Below are positions 1-7,884 of a stretch of DNA of 64,000 bases, in pieces (position 1 is the first letter of the stretch; each line of letters starts with the position of its first letter). The notes below the pieces were generated by a model. It was not told the origin of the DNA, did no database searches, and saw nothing but the letters and a program-made list of their open reading frames with translations. The translations under genes and the position numbers were made by a program. Origin of the DNA: Lewinellaceae bacterium (GTDB lineage: Bacteria; Bacteroidota; Bacteroidia; Chitinophagales; Saprospiraceae); assembly GCA_016716135.1 (NCBI GenBank), contig JADJWX010000005.1, positions 124,001 to 188,000 on the forward strand, read 5' to 3'.

Positions 1-1095
1 ACCGCCGTCGAGGCCGCCACCCTGCCGGGCGATGTTCACCACACCCAGGTTGGCGCGCAAGGCCGTGCGAAAATTGGCATTCCAGTGCCGGTCGATTTTG
101 GCGCTCAGGTAGCTGAAATTGTTCTCGCCCGGCACCGTTTCGTTTACGCCAAGTTGGGGCGAATTCAGCAGGTTGTCTTTCAGGTCGCGGGTGAATTCGG
201 CGTTGAGGTAGTAAAACGTCCGGTCTTTTTGCAGGGCGCCGCCGAAGCCCAGGCCGGCCTGGTAACGCCGGAAGCCGTCTTTGACCTGGTTGCCGGAGAG
301 GTCGCGCTGGGCGTAGGGCGAGGCAGCGTCGAGATTGCCGCCGGGGCGGGTTACCACAAAGGCTTCCCCGCTGAATGTGTTGCTGCCGCTGCGCGAGGTG
401 ATATGCACAATGCCGTTGCTGCTCAGGCCGTATTCGGTGGAAAAGTTGTTGGTGAGCACATTGATATTTTTGACAAAACCAACCGGCACATTGAATTTCA
501 TGCCGCCGAGGAAACGCTCGTTGTTGTCCATCCCGTCGATCAGATAATTGGTGAACAGGGCATTGGAGCCGTTGATGCTCACGTTGGGCGCTTCAGGGTA
601 AAAGCCGGTAGCCTGCACCACATTGGGCAGGCGGTACAGCAACCGGCTCACGTCGCGACCTTCCAGCGGCAGCGTTTCGATTTCCTTTTGTTTAAGTTCA
701 GAAGCGACCTCGGCATTTCGGGCATTTATGCGCGTGGCGCCGAGCACCACCAATTCTTCCAGTACCTGTTCCATTTTTTTCCCCAGTTCAAGCAAAATGC
801 TGGCGTTGGTGTTGCTGCGCAGCACGATTCCGGTTTTGCCTGCGGCAAAATAATTTTCTGTTTCGAGGGCTGTTACGTCGTATGCGCCGGCCAGGGAAAG
901 TCCGTAAAAAACAACGCGGCCCTGGGCGTTTGTTTGTTTTTCCGCAGAAAAGCCGATTGCGGTATTTTCGAGGCGCACGGTTACACCCGGCATGGGCGCC
1001 CGGGTTTTGAAATCGCGGACGAAAACCTCAAGATCCACCTGGGCCGAAAGTAGCGCGGGGAAGAGAAACAAGGCAAAAAGCAGAAATTTGGTCAT
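1..1095 (-). CDS. TonB-dependent receptor, 3' end missing
   Basis: Reading down from an ATG at 1095 gives 365 open codons that run off the left edge. Residues 1-19 are a signal peptide ending in LLSAQ. Residues about 20-105 form a carboxypeptidase-D regulatory-like beta-sandwich (FVRDFKTRAPMPGVTV), followed by a plug domain at about 115-235 (PLEGRDVSRLL, SINGSN, YLIDGMDNNE, STEYGLSSNG) and the first barrel strands. This is the usual order in Bacteroidota outer-membrane TonB receptors, which import large or scarce substrates using the TonB-ExbBD system. The substrate cannot be told: no SusD-like partner lies upstream and the downstream side is outside the window. The 969-nt open frame on the opposite strand is only a shadow. 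Confidence 0.9.
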   Translation of the reverse strand, partial: MTKFLLFALFLFPALLSAQVDLEVFVRDFKTRAPMPGVTVRLENTAIGFSAEKQTNAQGRVVFYGLSLAGAYDVTALETENYFAAGKTGIVLRSNTNASILLELGKKMEQVLEELVVLGATRINARNAEVASELKQKEIETLPLEGRDVSRLLYRLPNVVQATGFYPEAPNVSINGSNALFTNYLIDGMDNNERFLGGMKFNVPVGFVKNINVLTNNFSTEYGLSSNGIVHITSRSGSNTFSGEAFVVTRPGGNLDAASPYAQRDLSGNQVKDGFRRYQAGLGFGGALQKDRTFYYLNAEFTRDLKDNLLNSPQLGVNETVPGENNFSYLSAKIDRHWNANFRTALRANLGVVNIARQGGGLDGG

Positions 1096-1260
1096 TGAAA
1101 AAATGTGGTTGAAGCGATGATGTGTTTTTTCCCCACGGAGGCATGGTGAAAAGCGCTGCAAGGTCTCCAAAAATTGAAAAACCGATTGTCGGGGCCGGAA
1201 CAAAAGTTGCGGCCGGTTTTGCTGCGGTACCGCCGATTCGGTCATTTCCCCGCCCCGCAC

Positions 1261-1268
1261 TACTTTTG
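1261..1268 (+). promoter_or_regulatory. Candidate -7 promoter element
   Basis: TACTTTTG matches the Bacteroidota -7 consensus TAnnTTTG and lies 21 bases before the ATG at 1290. No clear TTG -33 box is seen at the expected spacing. Confidence 0.4.
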
Positions 1269-1289
1269 TTTAAAAAAATACCAACCGCC

Positions 1290-2447
1290 ATGCGTCTACT
1301 TTTGCTTTTTTTACTGATCAGCCAAACCGTGTGCAACGAAGCGCCTGCTGAAAAAAAGGCGGAAGGCGCCGCAACGGTAGCGCCGGTGTACACCGGGAAA
1401 TTGCCCCTCGACAAGATCAAACTGCCCGAAGGTTTCCGGATCACCACTTTTGCCGAAGGCGTGGAAAATGCGCGCTCGCTTTGCCTGAGCCCGGGCGGCA
1501 CACTTTTCGTAGGCACGCGCAATGCTGGCAACGTGTATGCCCTGCGCGACACCAACGGCGACCTGGTGGCCGACCTGCAGTACACGCTGGCGACCGGTTT
1601 GCGCATGCCCAACGGCGTGGCCTTCCGCAACGGCAGCCTGTACGTAGCCGAGGTGAGCCGCATCCTGCGTTTTGACGATATCGAAAACCGGCTTGAAAAT
1701 CCGCCGGCGCCGGTGGTGGTTTTTGCCGACTACCCGACCGACGGGCACCACGGCTGGAAGTACATCGCTTTTGGCCCCGACGGCAAGTTGTACGTGCCGG
1801 TGGGCGCCCCCTGCAACATCTGCGAACGCGAAGAAGCGGTGTACGCCAGCATCACCCGGCTCGATGTGGACAACCCCGGCAAGGGCTTCGAAGTCGTGCA
1901 GCACGGTATTCGCAACACCGTGGGCTTTACCTGGCACCCCGAAACGGGCGACCTCTGGTTTACCGACAACGGCCGCGATTACCTGGGCGACGACCAGCCC
2001 GCCTGTGAGCTCAACCATGCCGCCGCCGAGGGGCAGCATTTTGGCTACCCGTATTGCCACCAGGGCGATATTCCGGACCCCAAGTTTGGTGAAAAACGTC
2101 CCTGCAGCGACTTCGTGGCGCCGGTACAAAATCTCGGTCCGCACACGGCGCCGCTGGGCCTGGAGTTTGGCCGGAGTGCCGGATGGCCGGAATCGTACAA
2201 AAACCAGGTGCTGATTGCCGAACACGGCTCCTGGAACCGCACCAAAAAAATTGGCTACCGGGTGAGCCTGGTACGCCTGAACGAAAAGGGTGAAGGGATC
2301 GCCTACGAACCCTTTGCCAGCGGCTGGCTGGAAACAAACGATGATGTGTGGGGCCGGCCGGTCGATCTGGAGTGGCTGCCCGACGGCTCGTTGCTTGTTT
2401 CGGATGACTATGCCGACGCGATTTACCGAATTTATTATGCACCGTAG
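1290..2447 (+). CDS. PQQ-dependent sugar dehydrogenase-like lipoprotein (sorbosone dehydrogenase family)
   Basis: A 385-residue exported protein. The first residues are a hydrophobic signal ending at Cys15 (SQTVC), so it may be lipid-anchored, although the lipobox is not classical. The rest is a six-bladed propeller of the glucose/sorbosone dehydrogenase type: KLPEGFRITTFAEGVENAR, LFVGTRNAGNVY, MPNGVAFRNGSLYVAE, TDGHHGWKYIAFGPDGKLYVP, TWHPETGDLWFTDNGRD. These enzymes oxidise sugars in the periplasm with PQQ; many Bacteroidota members are assigned only by fold. The start at 1290 is preferred over an in-frame ATG at 1122 because it alone gives a signal peptide and has a -7 box just upstream. 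Two conserved-type cysteines (CNICE) sit in the middle. The true substrate is unknown. Confidence 0.82.
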   Translation: MRLLLLFLLISQTVCNEAPAEKKAEGAATVAPVYTGKLPLDKIKLPEGFRITTFAEGVENARSLCLSPGGTLFVGTRNAGNVYALRDTNGDLVADLQYTLATGLRMPNGVAFRNGSLYVAEVSRILRFDDIENRLENPPAPVVVFADYPTDGHHGWKYIAFGPDGKLYVPVGAPCNICEREEAVYASITRLDVDNPGKGFEVVQHGIRNTVGFTWHPETGDLWFTDNGRDYLGDDQPACELNHAAAEGQHFGYPYCHQGDIPDPKFGEKRPCSDFVAPVQNLGPHTAPLGLEFGRSAGWPESYKNQVLIAEHGSWNRTKKIGYRVSLVRLNEKGEGIAYEPFASGWLETNDDVWGRPVDLEWLPDGSLLVSDDYADAIYRIYYAP

Positions 2448-2522
2448 TGGGGCTTGGCTGCACTCAATAGTGCAAGTTCTGCGATTCGAGTGCAGCCAAC
2501 AGCCAACAGCCAACAACCGCCT

Positions 2523-3434
2523 ATGCACCAGGTCGACTCCCTTCAGATTAATTTCAATGCCGATCAGCTGGCCTTGCTGAACATAGCGATGGCCTTTTTG
2601 ATGTTCAGTGTAGCGCTGGATGTGCGGCCCGCCGATTTCCGGAAAGTGGCACTTTTCCCAAAATCGATCGTGGTGGGCATGGTGGCGCAATACCTGTTGT
2701 TTCCGTTGCTGACGCTGGGCATCATTTACTGGTTTCAGCCGCCGGTGAGCATGGCCCTGGGCATGGTGCTGGTCAGTATGTGCCCTTCGGGAAACATGAC
2801 CAACTTTCTGGTGCATTTTTCCGGGTCGAATACGGCCTTGTCGGTTACGCTGAACGCCATAATTATCCTCTTGGCCACGATCATTACACCGGCGGGTTTT
2901 TTATTCTGGGCACAATTCATTCCCGGGTCGGAGGCGTTGCGCAAGGCTTTCGAAGTCGGTTTTGGCGAGATGGCCCTGATTATTATCGAGCTCATTTTAG
3001 CGCCGTTGTTGTTCGGCATGTGGCTCAACGGCCGGTTCCCCGAACGGGTGGCGCGCCTGCGCCCCTGGGTGCAACGGATTGCCCTGATTTTGTTTTTTTC
3101 CATCCTCGTACTGGCACTGCTCGGAAACGGGCAAAACCTGGTAGACTACCTCGGCTATGCCTTTACGATCGTACTGGTGCACAACGCCCTGGGGCTGGCA
3201 ACGGGCTACGGGGTAGGGCGGCTGAGCCGGCTGCCCGAAAGCGACAGCCGTACGCTGGCTTTCGAAACCGGGATTCACAACACGGCGCTGGGATTGCTGT
3301 TGATCTTTCGTTTTTTTAACGGCCTGGGAGGCATGGCCCTTATCGCCGCGTGGTGGGGCATCTGGGACCTGGTGACCGGGATAAGTCTGGCGGCCTGGTG
3401 GCGGCAGCAAAAAGTCAAACAAGTTTCCGGTTAG
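2523..3434 (+). CDS. Bile acid:sodium symporter (BASS) family transporter
   Basis: A 303-residue polytopic inner-membrane protein with about nine to ten hydrophobic helices. The family signatures are visible: CPSGNMTNFLVHFSGSN in the first crossover region and FETGIHNTALGLLL in the second, where the E and N residues line the sodium and substrate sites in characterised relatives. BASS proteins move organic anions such as bile acids, pantoate or sulfonates with sodium; the substrate here is not predictable. The reading frame is open from 2454, but the stretch before 2523 is made of short CAACAGC-type repeats and encodes no plausible membrane segment, so the ATG at 2523 is chosen. It lies 75 bases after the sugar dehydrogenase-like gene on the same strand. 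Confidence 0.88.
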   Translation: MHQVDSLQINFNADQLALLNIAMAFLMFSVALDVRPADFRKVALFPKSIVVGMVAQYLLFPLLTLGIIYWFQPPVSMALGMVLVSMCPSGNMTNFLVHFSGSNTALSVTLNAIIILLATIITPAGFLFWAQFIPGSEALRKAFEVGFGEMALIIIELILAPLLFGMWLNGRFPERVARLRPWVQRIALILFFSILVLALLGNGQNLVDYLGYAFTIVLVHNALGLATGYGVGRLSRLPESDSRTLAFETGIHNTALGLLLIFRFFNGLGGMALIAAWWGIWDLVTGISLAAWWRQQKVKQVSG

Positions 3435-3508
3435 CGAGATACCGGTTGTAAATTGTACAATGAAGTGATTCAAACTTATGCTTCGCCATTAATCCAAAAA
3501 TTACCTTT

Positions 3509-3685
3509 AGCGGAATCAAATCCGCGTTTATCCGCATCTTCGCCGCAGGCGAATCTGCGGTATCCGCGTTCTAATCGCTCTACGTTGGGAGCGCTTCTTT
3601 GGATTTCCTGATGAACAGGAATAGAACGCGGATGAGGCGGATTCGCCTGCGGCAAAACGCGGATTTTCGCGGATTTGATTCCGCT
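3509..3685. repeat. 177-bp interrupted inverted repeat (long hairpin)
   Basis: The 340-base gap between the BASS and PNP genes is filled by one large hairpin. The outermost 18 bases, 3509-3526, are an exact reverse complement of 3668-3685. Inside, the left-arm segment gccgcaggcgaat and the right-arm segment attcgcctgcggc also pair, as do ccgcgttcta and tagaacgcgg. The loop is about 45 bases near 3575-3620. No coding potential is seen. Confidence 0.85.
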
Positions 3686-3774
3686 GAGGGCAGTTAAGGC
3701 GATTAAAGTTTAAATCAACTCAATATCTGGAATAGGATGTACGCTTCTAACCCATAACCATTAATCCTTCAAAC

Positions 3775-4593
3775 ATGCAACTCTACGAACAAATCCGGGA
3801 AGCCCTGGCTGTCATCCGGAACCATACGGAATTTAAGCCCCGTACCGGCATCATCCTGGGTACAGGCCTGGGTAATCTAACGGCGGATATCGCCGTGGAA
3901 TCGGAAATCGCCTACAGCGCTATTCCGCATTTTGCATCCAGTACCGTACAAAGCCATCAGGGGAAGCTGGTTTTCGGGAAATTGGGGGATCACCCGGTCG
4001 TCATTATGGCCGGCCGCCTGCACTATTACGAAGGCTGGACGATGCAACAGGTTACGTTTCCGGTACGTGTGCTGAAAATGCTCGGCATTGAGCAGCTGAT
4101 CATTACGAATGCATCCGGCGGTGTGAACCCGCATTTTCAAAGTGGCGACATTGTGGTGGTACGCGACCATATCAATCTGTTGCCGGAAAATCCGCTGCGG
4201 GGTGTGAACGACGAACGGCTGGGGCCGCGTTTCCCGGATATGTCCAAACCTTACGACGAAGGCTTGCGTGCGCGTGCGCTGGCAACGGCCCGCAAACATG
4301 GGATTCGCGCTTTCGAAGGTGTCTACTCTGCCATGCAGGGCCCGAACCTCGAAACACCGGCCGAATATGTCATGTTGCGCCATTTGGGCAGCGATTGCAC
4401 TGGCATGTCATCCGTGCCTGAAGTGCTGGTGGCGCGGCACATGGATTTGCCGGTGCTGATGTTGTCTTTGGTAACCAATGTTGCCTTTCCGCCCGGGGTT
4501 ATCCGGGAGACAAGCGTGGAGGATGTGATTGCGCTTGCCGGTGCTGCCGAGCCGAAATTGCGCTTGCTGGTGCACGAACTGTTGAATCAATAA
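3775..4593 (+). CDS. punA: Purine-nucleoside phosphorylase (trimeric class)
   Basis: A 272-residue cytoplasmic enzyme of purine salvage that splits inosine and guanosine to the free base and ribose 1-phosphate. The trimeric-class signatures are present: phosphate loop ILGTGLGNL at 27-35, SHQGKL at 60-65, AGRLHYYEG at 79-87, NASGG at 112-116, MQGPNLETPAEY, and GMSSVPEVLVARH. Length is typical of the family (270-290). The next gene, folA, starts 15 bases downstream, so the two are probably cotranscribed, giving a small nucleotide and folate operon. The upstream gap holds the long hairpin, which may isolate it from the transporter gene. Confidence 0.95.
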   Translation: MQLYEQIREALAVIRNHTEFKPRTGIILGTGLGNLTADIAVESEIAYSAIPHFASSTVQSHQGKLVFGKLGDHPVVIMAGRLHYYEGWTMQQVTFPVRVLKMLGIEQLIITNASGGVNPHFQSGDIVVVRDHINLLPENPLRGVNDERLGPRFPDMSKPYDEGLRARALATARKHGIRAFEGVYSAMQGPNLETPAEYVMLRHLGSDCTGMSSVPEVLVARHMDLPVLMLSLVTNVAFPPGVIRETSVEDVIALAGAAEPKLRLLVHELLNQ

Positions 4594-4608
4594 ATCAATC
4601 TTTAGAAA

Positions 4609-5124
4609 ATGCTGGTATCCGCGATAGTTGCCGTAGCCAAAAACAATGTGATCGGAAAAGACAACGGGATTCCCTGGTATTTACCCGCCGATCTTGCCTG
4701 GTTCAAACGCACCACGCTGGGGCATCACGTCATCATGGGCCGCAACAGTTTCCGAAGCATCGGGCGGCCGCTGCCCAAACGCACAAATGTGGTGATCACA
4801 CGCGATCCGTATTTTTCCGCCGAAGGCGTATTGGTGGCGCATTCGATCGAAGAGGCCCTGGGCATTGCCTACGACAATGGGGAAACAGAGGCCTTCATAA
4901 TTGGCGGGGGTGCCATCTATCGCGACAGCCTGGATCTGTGGGATCGCTTGTATTTAACCGAGGTTGAAATTCAGCCCGAAGGCGATGTTTTTTTTCCGGA
5001 ACTTAACCCGGAGGACTGGCGTGAAAGCTGGCGGGAAGCCCACGAGCCGGATGCCAAAAACGAGTTTGGCTACACCTTCCGGATTCTGGAGCGCATTCCG
5101 GCGGGCGAAGAACCGGAACCCTGA
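4609..5124 (+). CDS. folA: Dihydrofolate reductase
   Basis: A 171-residue enzyme that reduces dihydrofolate to tetrahydrofolate with NADPH. Visible motifs are the Met20-loop equivalent VIGKDNGIPWYLPADL (Trp23, catalytic Asp28), the NADPH-binding HVIMGRNSFRSIGRPLP, NVVITRD and FIIGGGAIYRDSL. Length fits the family. It directly follows the purine-nucleoside phosphorylase gene with a 15-base gap on the same strand. No thymidylate synthase gene is nearby in the window. Confidence 0.96.
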   Translation: MLVSAIVAVAKNNVIGKDNGIPWYLPADLAWFKRTTLGHHVIMGRNSFRSIGRPLPKRTNVVITRDPYFSAEGVLVAHSIEEALGIAYDNGETEAFIIGGGAIYRDSLDLWDRLYLTEVEIQPEGDVFFPELNPEDWRESWREAHEPDAKNEFGYTFRILERIPAGEEPEP

Positions 5125-5205
5125 ACAGGGCTCAAACAGGGCGGATTTTCGCCGGCGCAAAATTTGTTGCGGTGAATGCTGCCTGAAAATCTCGCATTTT
5201 TTATA

Positions 5206-5213
5206 TAATTTTG
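5206..5213 (+). promoter_or_regulatory. Candidate -7 promoter element
   Basis: TAATTTTG matches TAnnTTTG and sits 70 bases before the ATG at 5284, in a 159-base gap after folA. The surrounding DNA is AT-rich. A -33 TTG at ideal spacing is not evident. Confidence 0.4.
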
Positions 5214-5283
5214 CAGCCGATTTGTCCCGCAAAGGACGGGGCGAACCCCAGGTGGGATTATACACAAAAGTTAGGTTGCATAC

Positions 5284-6114
5284 ATGGAAAAGAAGCGTTT
5301 GCTCATCGTCACCCAGGAGATGGAACCCTATACCGTAGGTAACAACATCTCGAGGTTGGTGGCGCAATTACCAAAATTTTTACAGGACAACGGTTATGAA
5401 TTGCGGATTTTGATGCCGCGTTACGGCGTGGTAAACGAGCGTCGGCACCGTTTGCACGAAGTAGTGCGTCTTTCCGGGATGAATATCATTGTGGACGACG
5501 ACGATTACCCACTCATCATTAAGGTGGCCTCACTGCCCAACTCACGGCTCCAGGTTTATTTCCTTGACAACGAAGACTATTTCAAGCGCAAGTTTGTTTT
5601 CGACGATGCCAGCGGCAAACCGTTTGAAGACAACCCGGATCGTGCCGCCTTTTTCTGCAAAGGCGCTGTTGAAACCGTGAAAAAGTTCGGTTGGCCGCCG
5701 GATCTGATCTTGTGCCATGGCTGGCTGACCAGCTTGTTGCCACTGTACCTGAAAACCGCCTACAAAACCGAAGCGCTGTTTGCCAACTCCACGGTGGTGT
5801 ACAACGTTTTTAAAGACGAGCATGAACGCCAGGGCGGCGAACGTTTCCTGCGCAAGGCTGCGATCAACAACCTGTCGGAAGCCGACCTGGAAGCCTTTCG
5901 CGATGGCGACGGCATTTCCATGCACAAAGGCGCCTGCGCTTTTGCCGATGCTATCGCTATTGGCAGCGATTTGGTCGACACCAGCGTTGATTACCTGTCG
6001 GTCGCACAGGACAAGCCCATTTTGCCCTGGCGCGAAGGCGGCACGGATGCAGAATTCCTGGACGATTACCTGGAGTTTTTCCGCCAACTTTCGGAGGCCG
6101 AAGTTTCACAGTAA
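5284..6114 (+). CDS. Glycogen/starch synthase-like protein, GT5 N-terminal half only
   Basis: A 276-residue protein that aligns by eye with the N-terminal Rossmann half of GT5 glycogen synthases: LLIVTQEMEPYTVGNNISRL, GYELRILMPRYG, VYFLDNEDYF, AAFFCKGAVETVKKFGWPPDLILCHGWLTSLLPLYLK. Full GT5 enzymes are about 480 residues with a second Rossmann half; that half is absent here and no frameshifted remainder follows. The ADP-glucose-binding KxGG motif is replaced by TVGN. It is therefore unlikely to be a complete glycogen synthase. Short relatives of this kind followed by a DUF4270 gene are familiar in Bacteroidota, so this looks like a conserved form and not a truncation. Function unknown. Confidence 0.8.
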   Translation: MEKKRLLIVTQEMEPYTVGNNISRLVAQLPKFLQDNGYELRILMPRYGVVNERRHRLHEVVRLSGMNIIVDDDDYPLIIKVASLPNSRLQVYFLDNEDYFKRKFVFDDASGKPFEDNPDRAAFFCKGAVETVKKFGWPPDLILCHGWLTSLLPLYLKTAYKTEALFANSTVVYNVFKDEHERQGGERFLRKAAINNLSEADLEAFRDGDGISMHKGACAFADAIAIGSDLVDTSVDYLSVAQDKPILPWREGGTDAEFLDDYLEFFRQLSEAEVSQ

Positions 6115-6163
6115 ATACCTGGCATCGAGTTGACACAAGTTGACGAGTAAATCGTATACACGC

Positions 6164-6196
6164 TATAGCGGGCGAAATGTGCTTTCGCCCGCTATA
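6164..6196. terminator. Perfect 14-bp hairpin
   Basis: tatagcgggcgaaa (6164-6177) pairs exactly with tttcgcccgctata (6183-6196) around the loop tgtgc. It lies 50 bases after the GT5-like stop codon. There is no long T tract, so the terminator role is inferred from position and stability. Confidence 0.6.
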
Positions 6197-6204
6197 CTTG
6201 TCTA

Positions 6205-6365
6205 AGAGTTTGTCCAAAATTCCATCGCTGGCCTCCAAGCGGCTAATTTTATTCCATGCTGCGTTAGATTTTTCGCCGTAACAGCCGGCTACGCCTGCAA
6301 AATCTGCCTTGCCTGAACTAAAATTCGCTCGCTTTCGACTCAGCATGGAAATTTGGACAAACTCT
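6205..6365. repeat. 161-bp inverted-repeat element, copy 1 of 2
   Basis: The arms 6205-6225 and 6345-6365 are reverse complements at 20 of 21 bases (outer sequence agagtttgtccaaa). The interior carries ctggcctccaa near the left arm and tgccttgcctgaa and ttcgactcagcatg toward the right. A second element with the same layout lies at 24719-24867. No open reading frame is credible inside it. It occupies most of the 341-base gap before the DUF4270 gene. Confidence 0.8.
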
Positions 6366-6455
6366 AACAGGCACCGTTTATTTTAAACACAGACAACTCC
6401 AAAGACCTTTCGCGCATCTGGCAGTTACCATCAACTACCAGTTATTTCCAAACAC

Positions 6456-7826
6456 ATGAAACACACCACATTTACCGGTACGCTTTTTTTGAGCATCTTT
6501 TTTACTGGCCTTTTTCTGGCAAACAGTTGCACCAAACCCACCCCGTTCGGCGCCGGTTTGTTGGGGGATCAACTGGCTGAGTTTGCCTATACCGACACGC
6601 TGACCGTGCAGTGCACACTTTTACCCGAAGACAGCATTATTACCTCAGACCGGTCTTCAACTGCCGATTACTTTTTTTGCGGCCAGATCAACGACCCGGT
6701 TTTCGGGCGTGCGAAATCCGACATTTACAGCCTTTTCCGCCTGACCAACCTGGCTCCAAATTTTAAAAATGCCGTTGTCGATTCCATTGTGATGTTTCTA
6801 CGGTATGATGCCCCTGGCTTTTATGGCGATACGTTGCAGCCGCAAACACTCCAGGTGCATCGTTTGGCAGCCGATACCACTATTCGATGGGACGAGGACT
6901 ATTTTTCCACCCAGTCGTTGCCTGTGGATCAACTTCTCGGCGAGGTGAGCAATTTTCTGCCCACCCCGAATATTGGTCTCAACCTGTTTGACACCACCAG
7001 CAAAGCGCCGTATTTGCGCATTCCGTTGGACAATGCCTTCGGGCAGGAATTGCTCGATCTGGACAGTCTGGATTTGCTTTCAGACACGTTGTTTTGGCAA
7101 AAGCTGCGAGGCATTCGCATCTCGGCAAGCCCGGCGGGCGACCCCGGAGCCCTCATGGCATTCGACCTGAACAACACCTCTTTCAGCCGTATCCGTCTGT
7201 ATTATAAATTTGATCCGGATACCATTACAGTATCCCGGACCTTCGATTTTTCCTTTGTGGGCGGAAACAAGTTTACCAACTTCACCCATGATTACTCCGG
7301 CTCCACAGTTGAGCCCTACCTTAACCAGCCGGCAGACGATCTGCTGTTTGTTCAGGGCATGACGGGTTTGCGCATCAAAGTAGAATTTCCCTATGCCCAT
7401 TTGCTGGAAAACATTGCGGTCAACAAGGCGGAACTGGAATTGACCACAACAACTTTGCCGGGCGACAATCCCCTCCTGAAATCGGCCAACCAGCTGGTAC
7501 TGACCGAGCTGATCGGTGATACGACACTCACCCTTACGACCGATGTATTGTACTCGCTGGGGTCGGCGCTTAACGGTGGTTTTAATGCTTTTGGCGGTTT
7601 CCCGCAAATAGAAACAGATAACGGCACGGATGTTGAACGGTACCGGTTAACTGTCACCCGGCGCTTTCAGAATATGGTGGATAACAGCTCCGGATCTATC
7701 AAGGACCAAACGCTGTACCTTAGTGTGTATCCCCAAAGCCGCTCGGCCATGCGTACCGTCCTTTTTGGCCCAAAAAGTGCTACATTTCCAGCAAAGCTGT
7801 CGCTGAAATACACTAAAGTTCAATAA
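6456..7826 (+). CDS. DUF4270 family lipoprotein
   Basis: A 456-residue secreted lipoprotein. The signal peptide ends in the lipobox LANSC, with Cys25 as the lipidation site. The body is mostly beta-rich, with short repeats of VDSIVMFLRYD, LQVHRL and IRLYYKF type seen across DUF4270 proteins. This family is found widely in Bacteroidota, has no proven biochemical role, and often sits next to a GT5-like gene and glmS, as it does here. The protein probably faces the periplasm or the cell surface. The gap to glmS is 58 bases on the same strand, so cotranscription is likely. Confidence 0.85.
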   Translation: MKHTTFTGTLFLSIFFTGLFLANSCTKPTPFGAGLLGDQLAEFAYTDTLTVQCTLLPEDSIITSDRSSTADYFFCGQINDPVFGRAKSDIYSLFRLTNLAPNFKNAVVDSIVMFLRYDAPGFYGDTLQPQTLQVHRLAADTTIRWDEDYFSTQSLPVDQLLGEVSNFLPTPNIGLNLFDTTSKAPYLRIPLDNAFGQELLDLDSLDLLSDTLFWQKLRGIRISASPAGDPGALMAFDLNNTSFSRIRLYYKFDPDTITVSRTFDFSFVGGNKFTNFTHDYSGSTVEPYLNQPADDLLFVQGMTGLRIKVEFPYAHLLENIAVNKAELELTTTTLPGDNPLLKSANQLVLTELIGDTTLTLTTDVLYSLGSALNGGFNAFGGFPQIETDNGTDVERYRLTVTRRFQNMVDNSSGSIKDQTLYLSVYPQSRSAMRTVLFGPKSATFPAKLSLKYTKVQ

Positions 7827-7884
7827 TCCGTTTTGAGAAACGCCTGTTTCCCGGGTAATTCAAAACGCAAACTCAAAATTTCAA

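Noticed and set aside
85..1053. 322-codon open frame on the plus strand
   Set aside because: It is the shadow of the minus-strand TonB receptor, which has a signal peptide, a recognisable plug domain and family motifs.
1311..2816. 501-codon minus-strand open frame
   Set aside because: It spans the antisense of two recognisable genes (sugar dehydrogenase and BASS transporter) and is rich in His, Arg and Gln like a shadow frame.
6205..6365. Insertion sequence
   Set aside because: It has terminal inverted repeats but is only 161 bp with no transposase frame and no clear target duplication; described as a repeat element instead.
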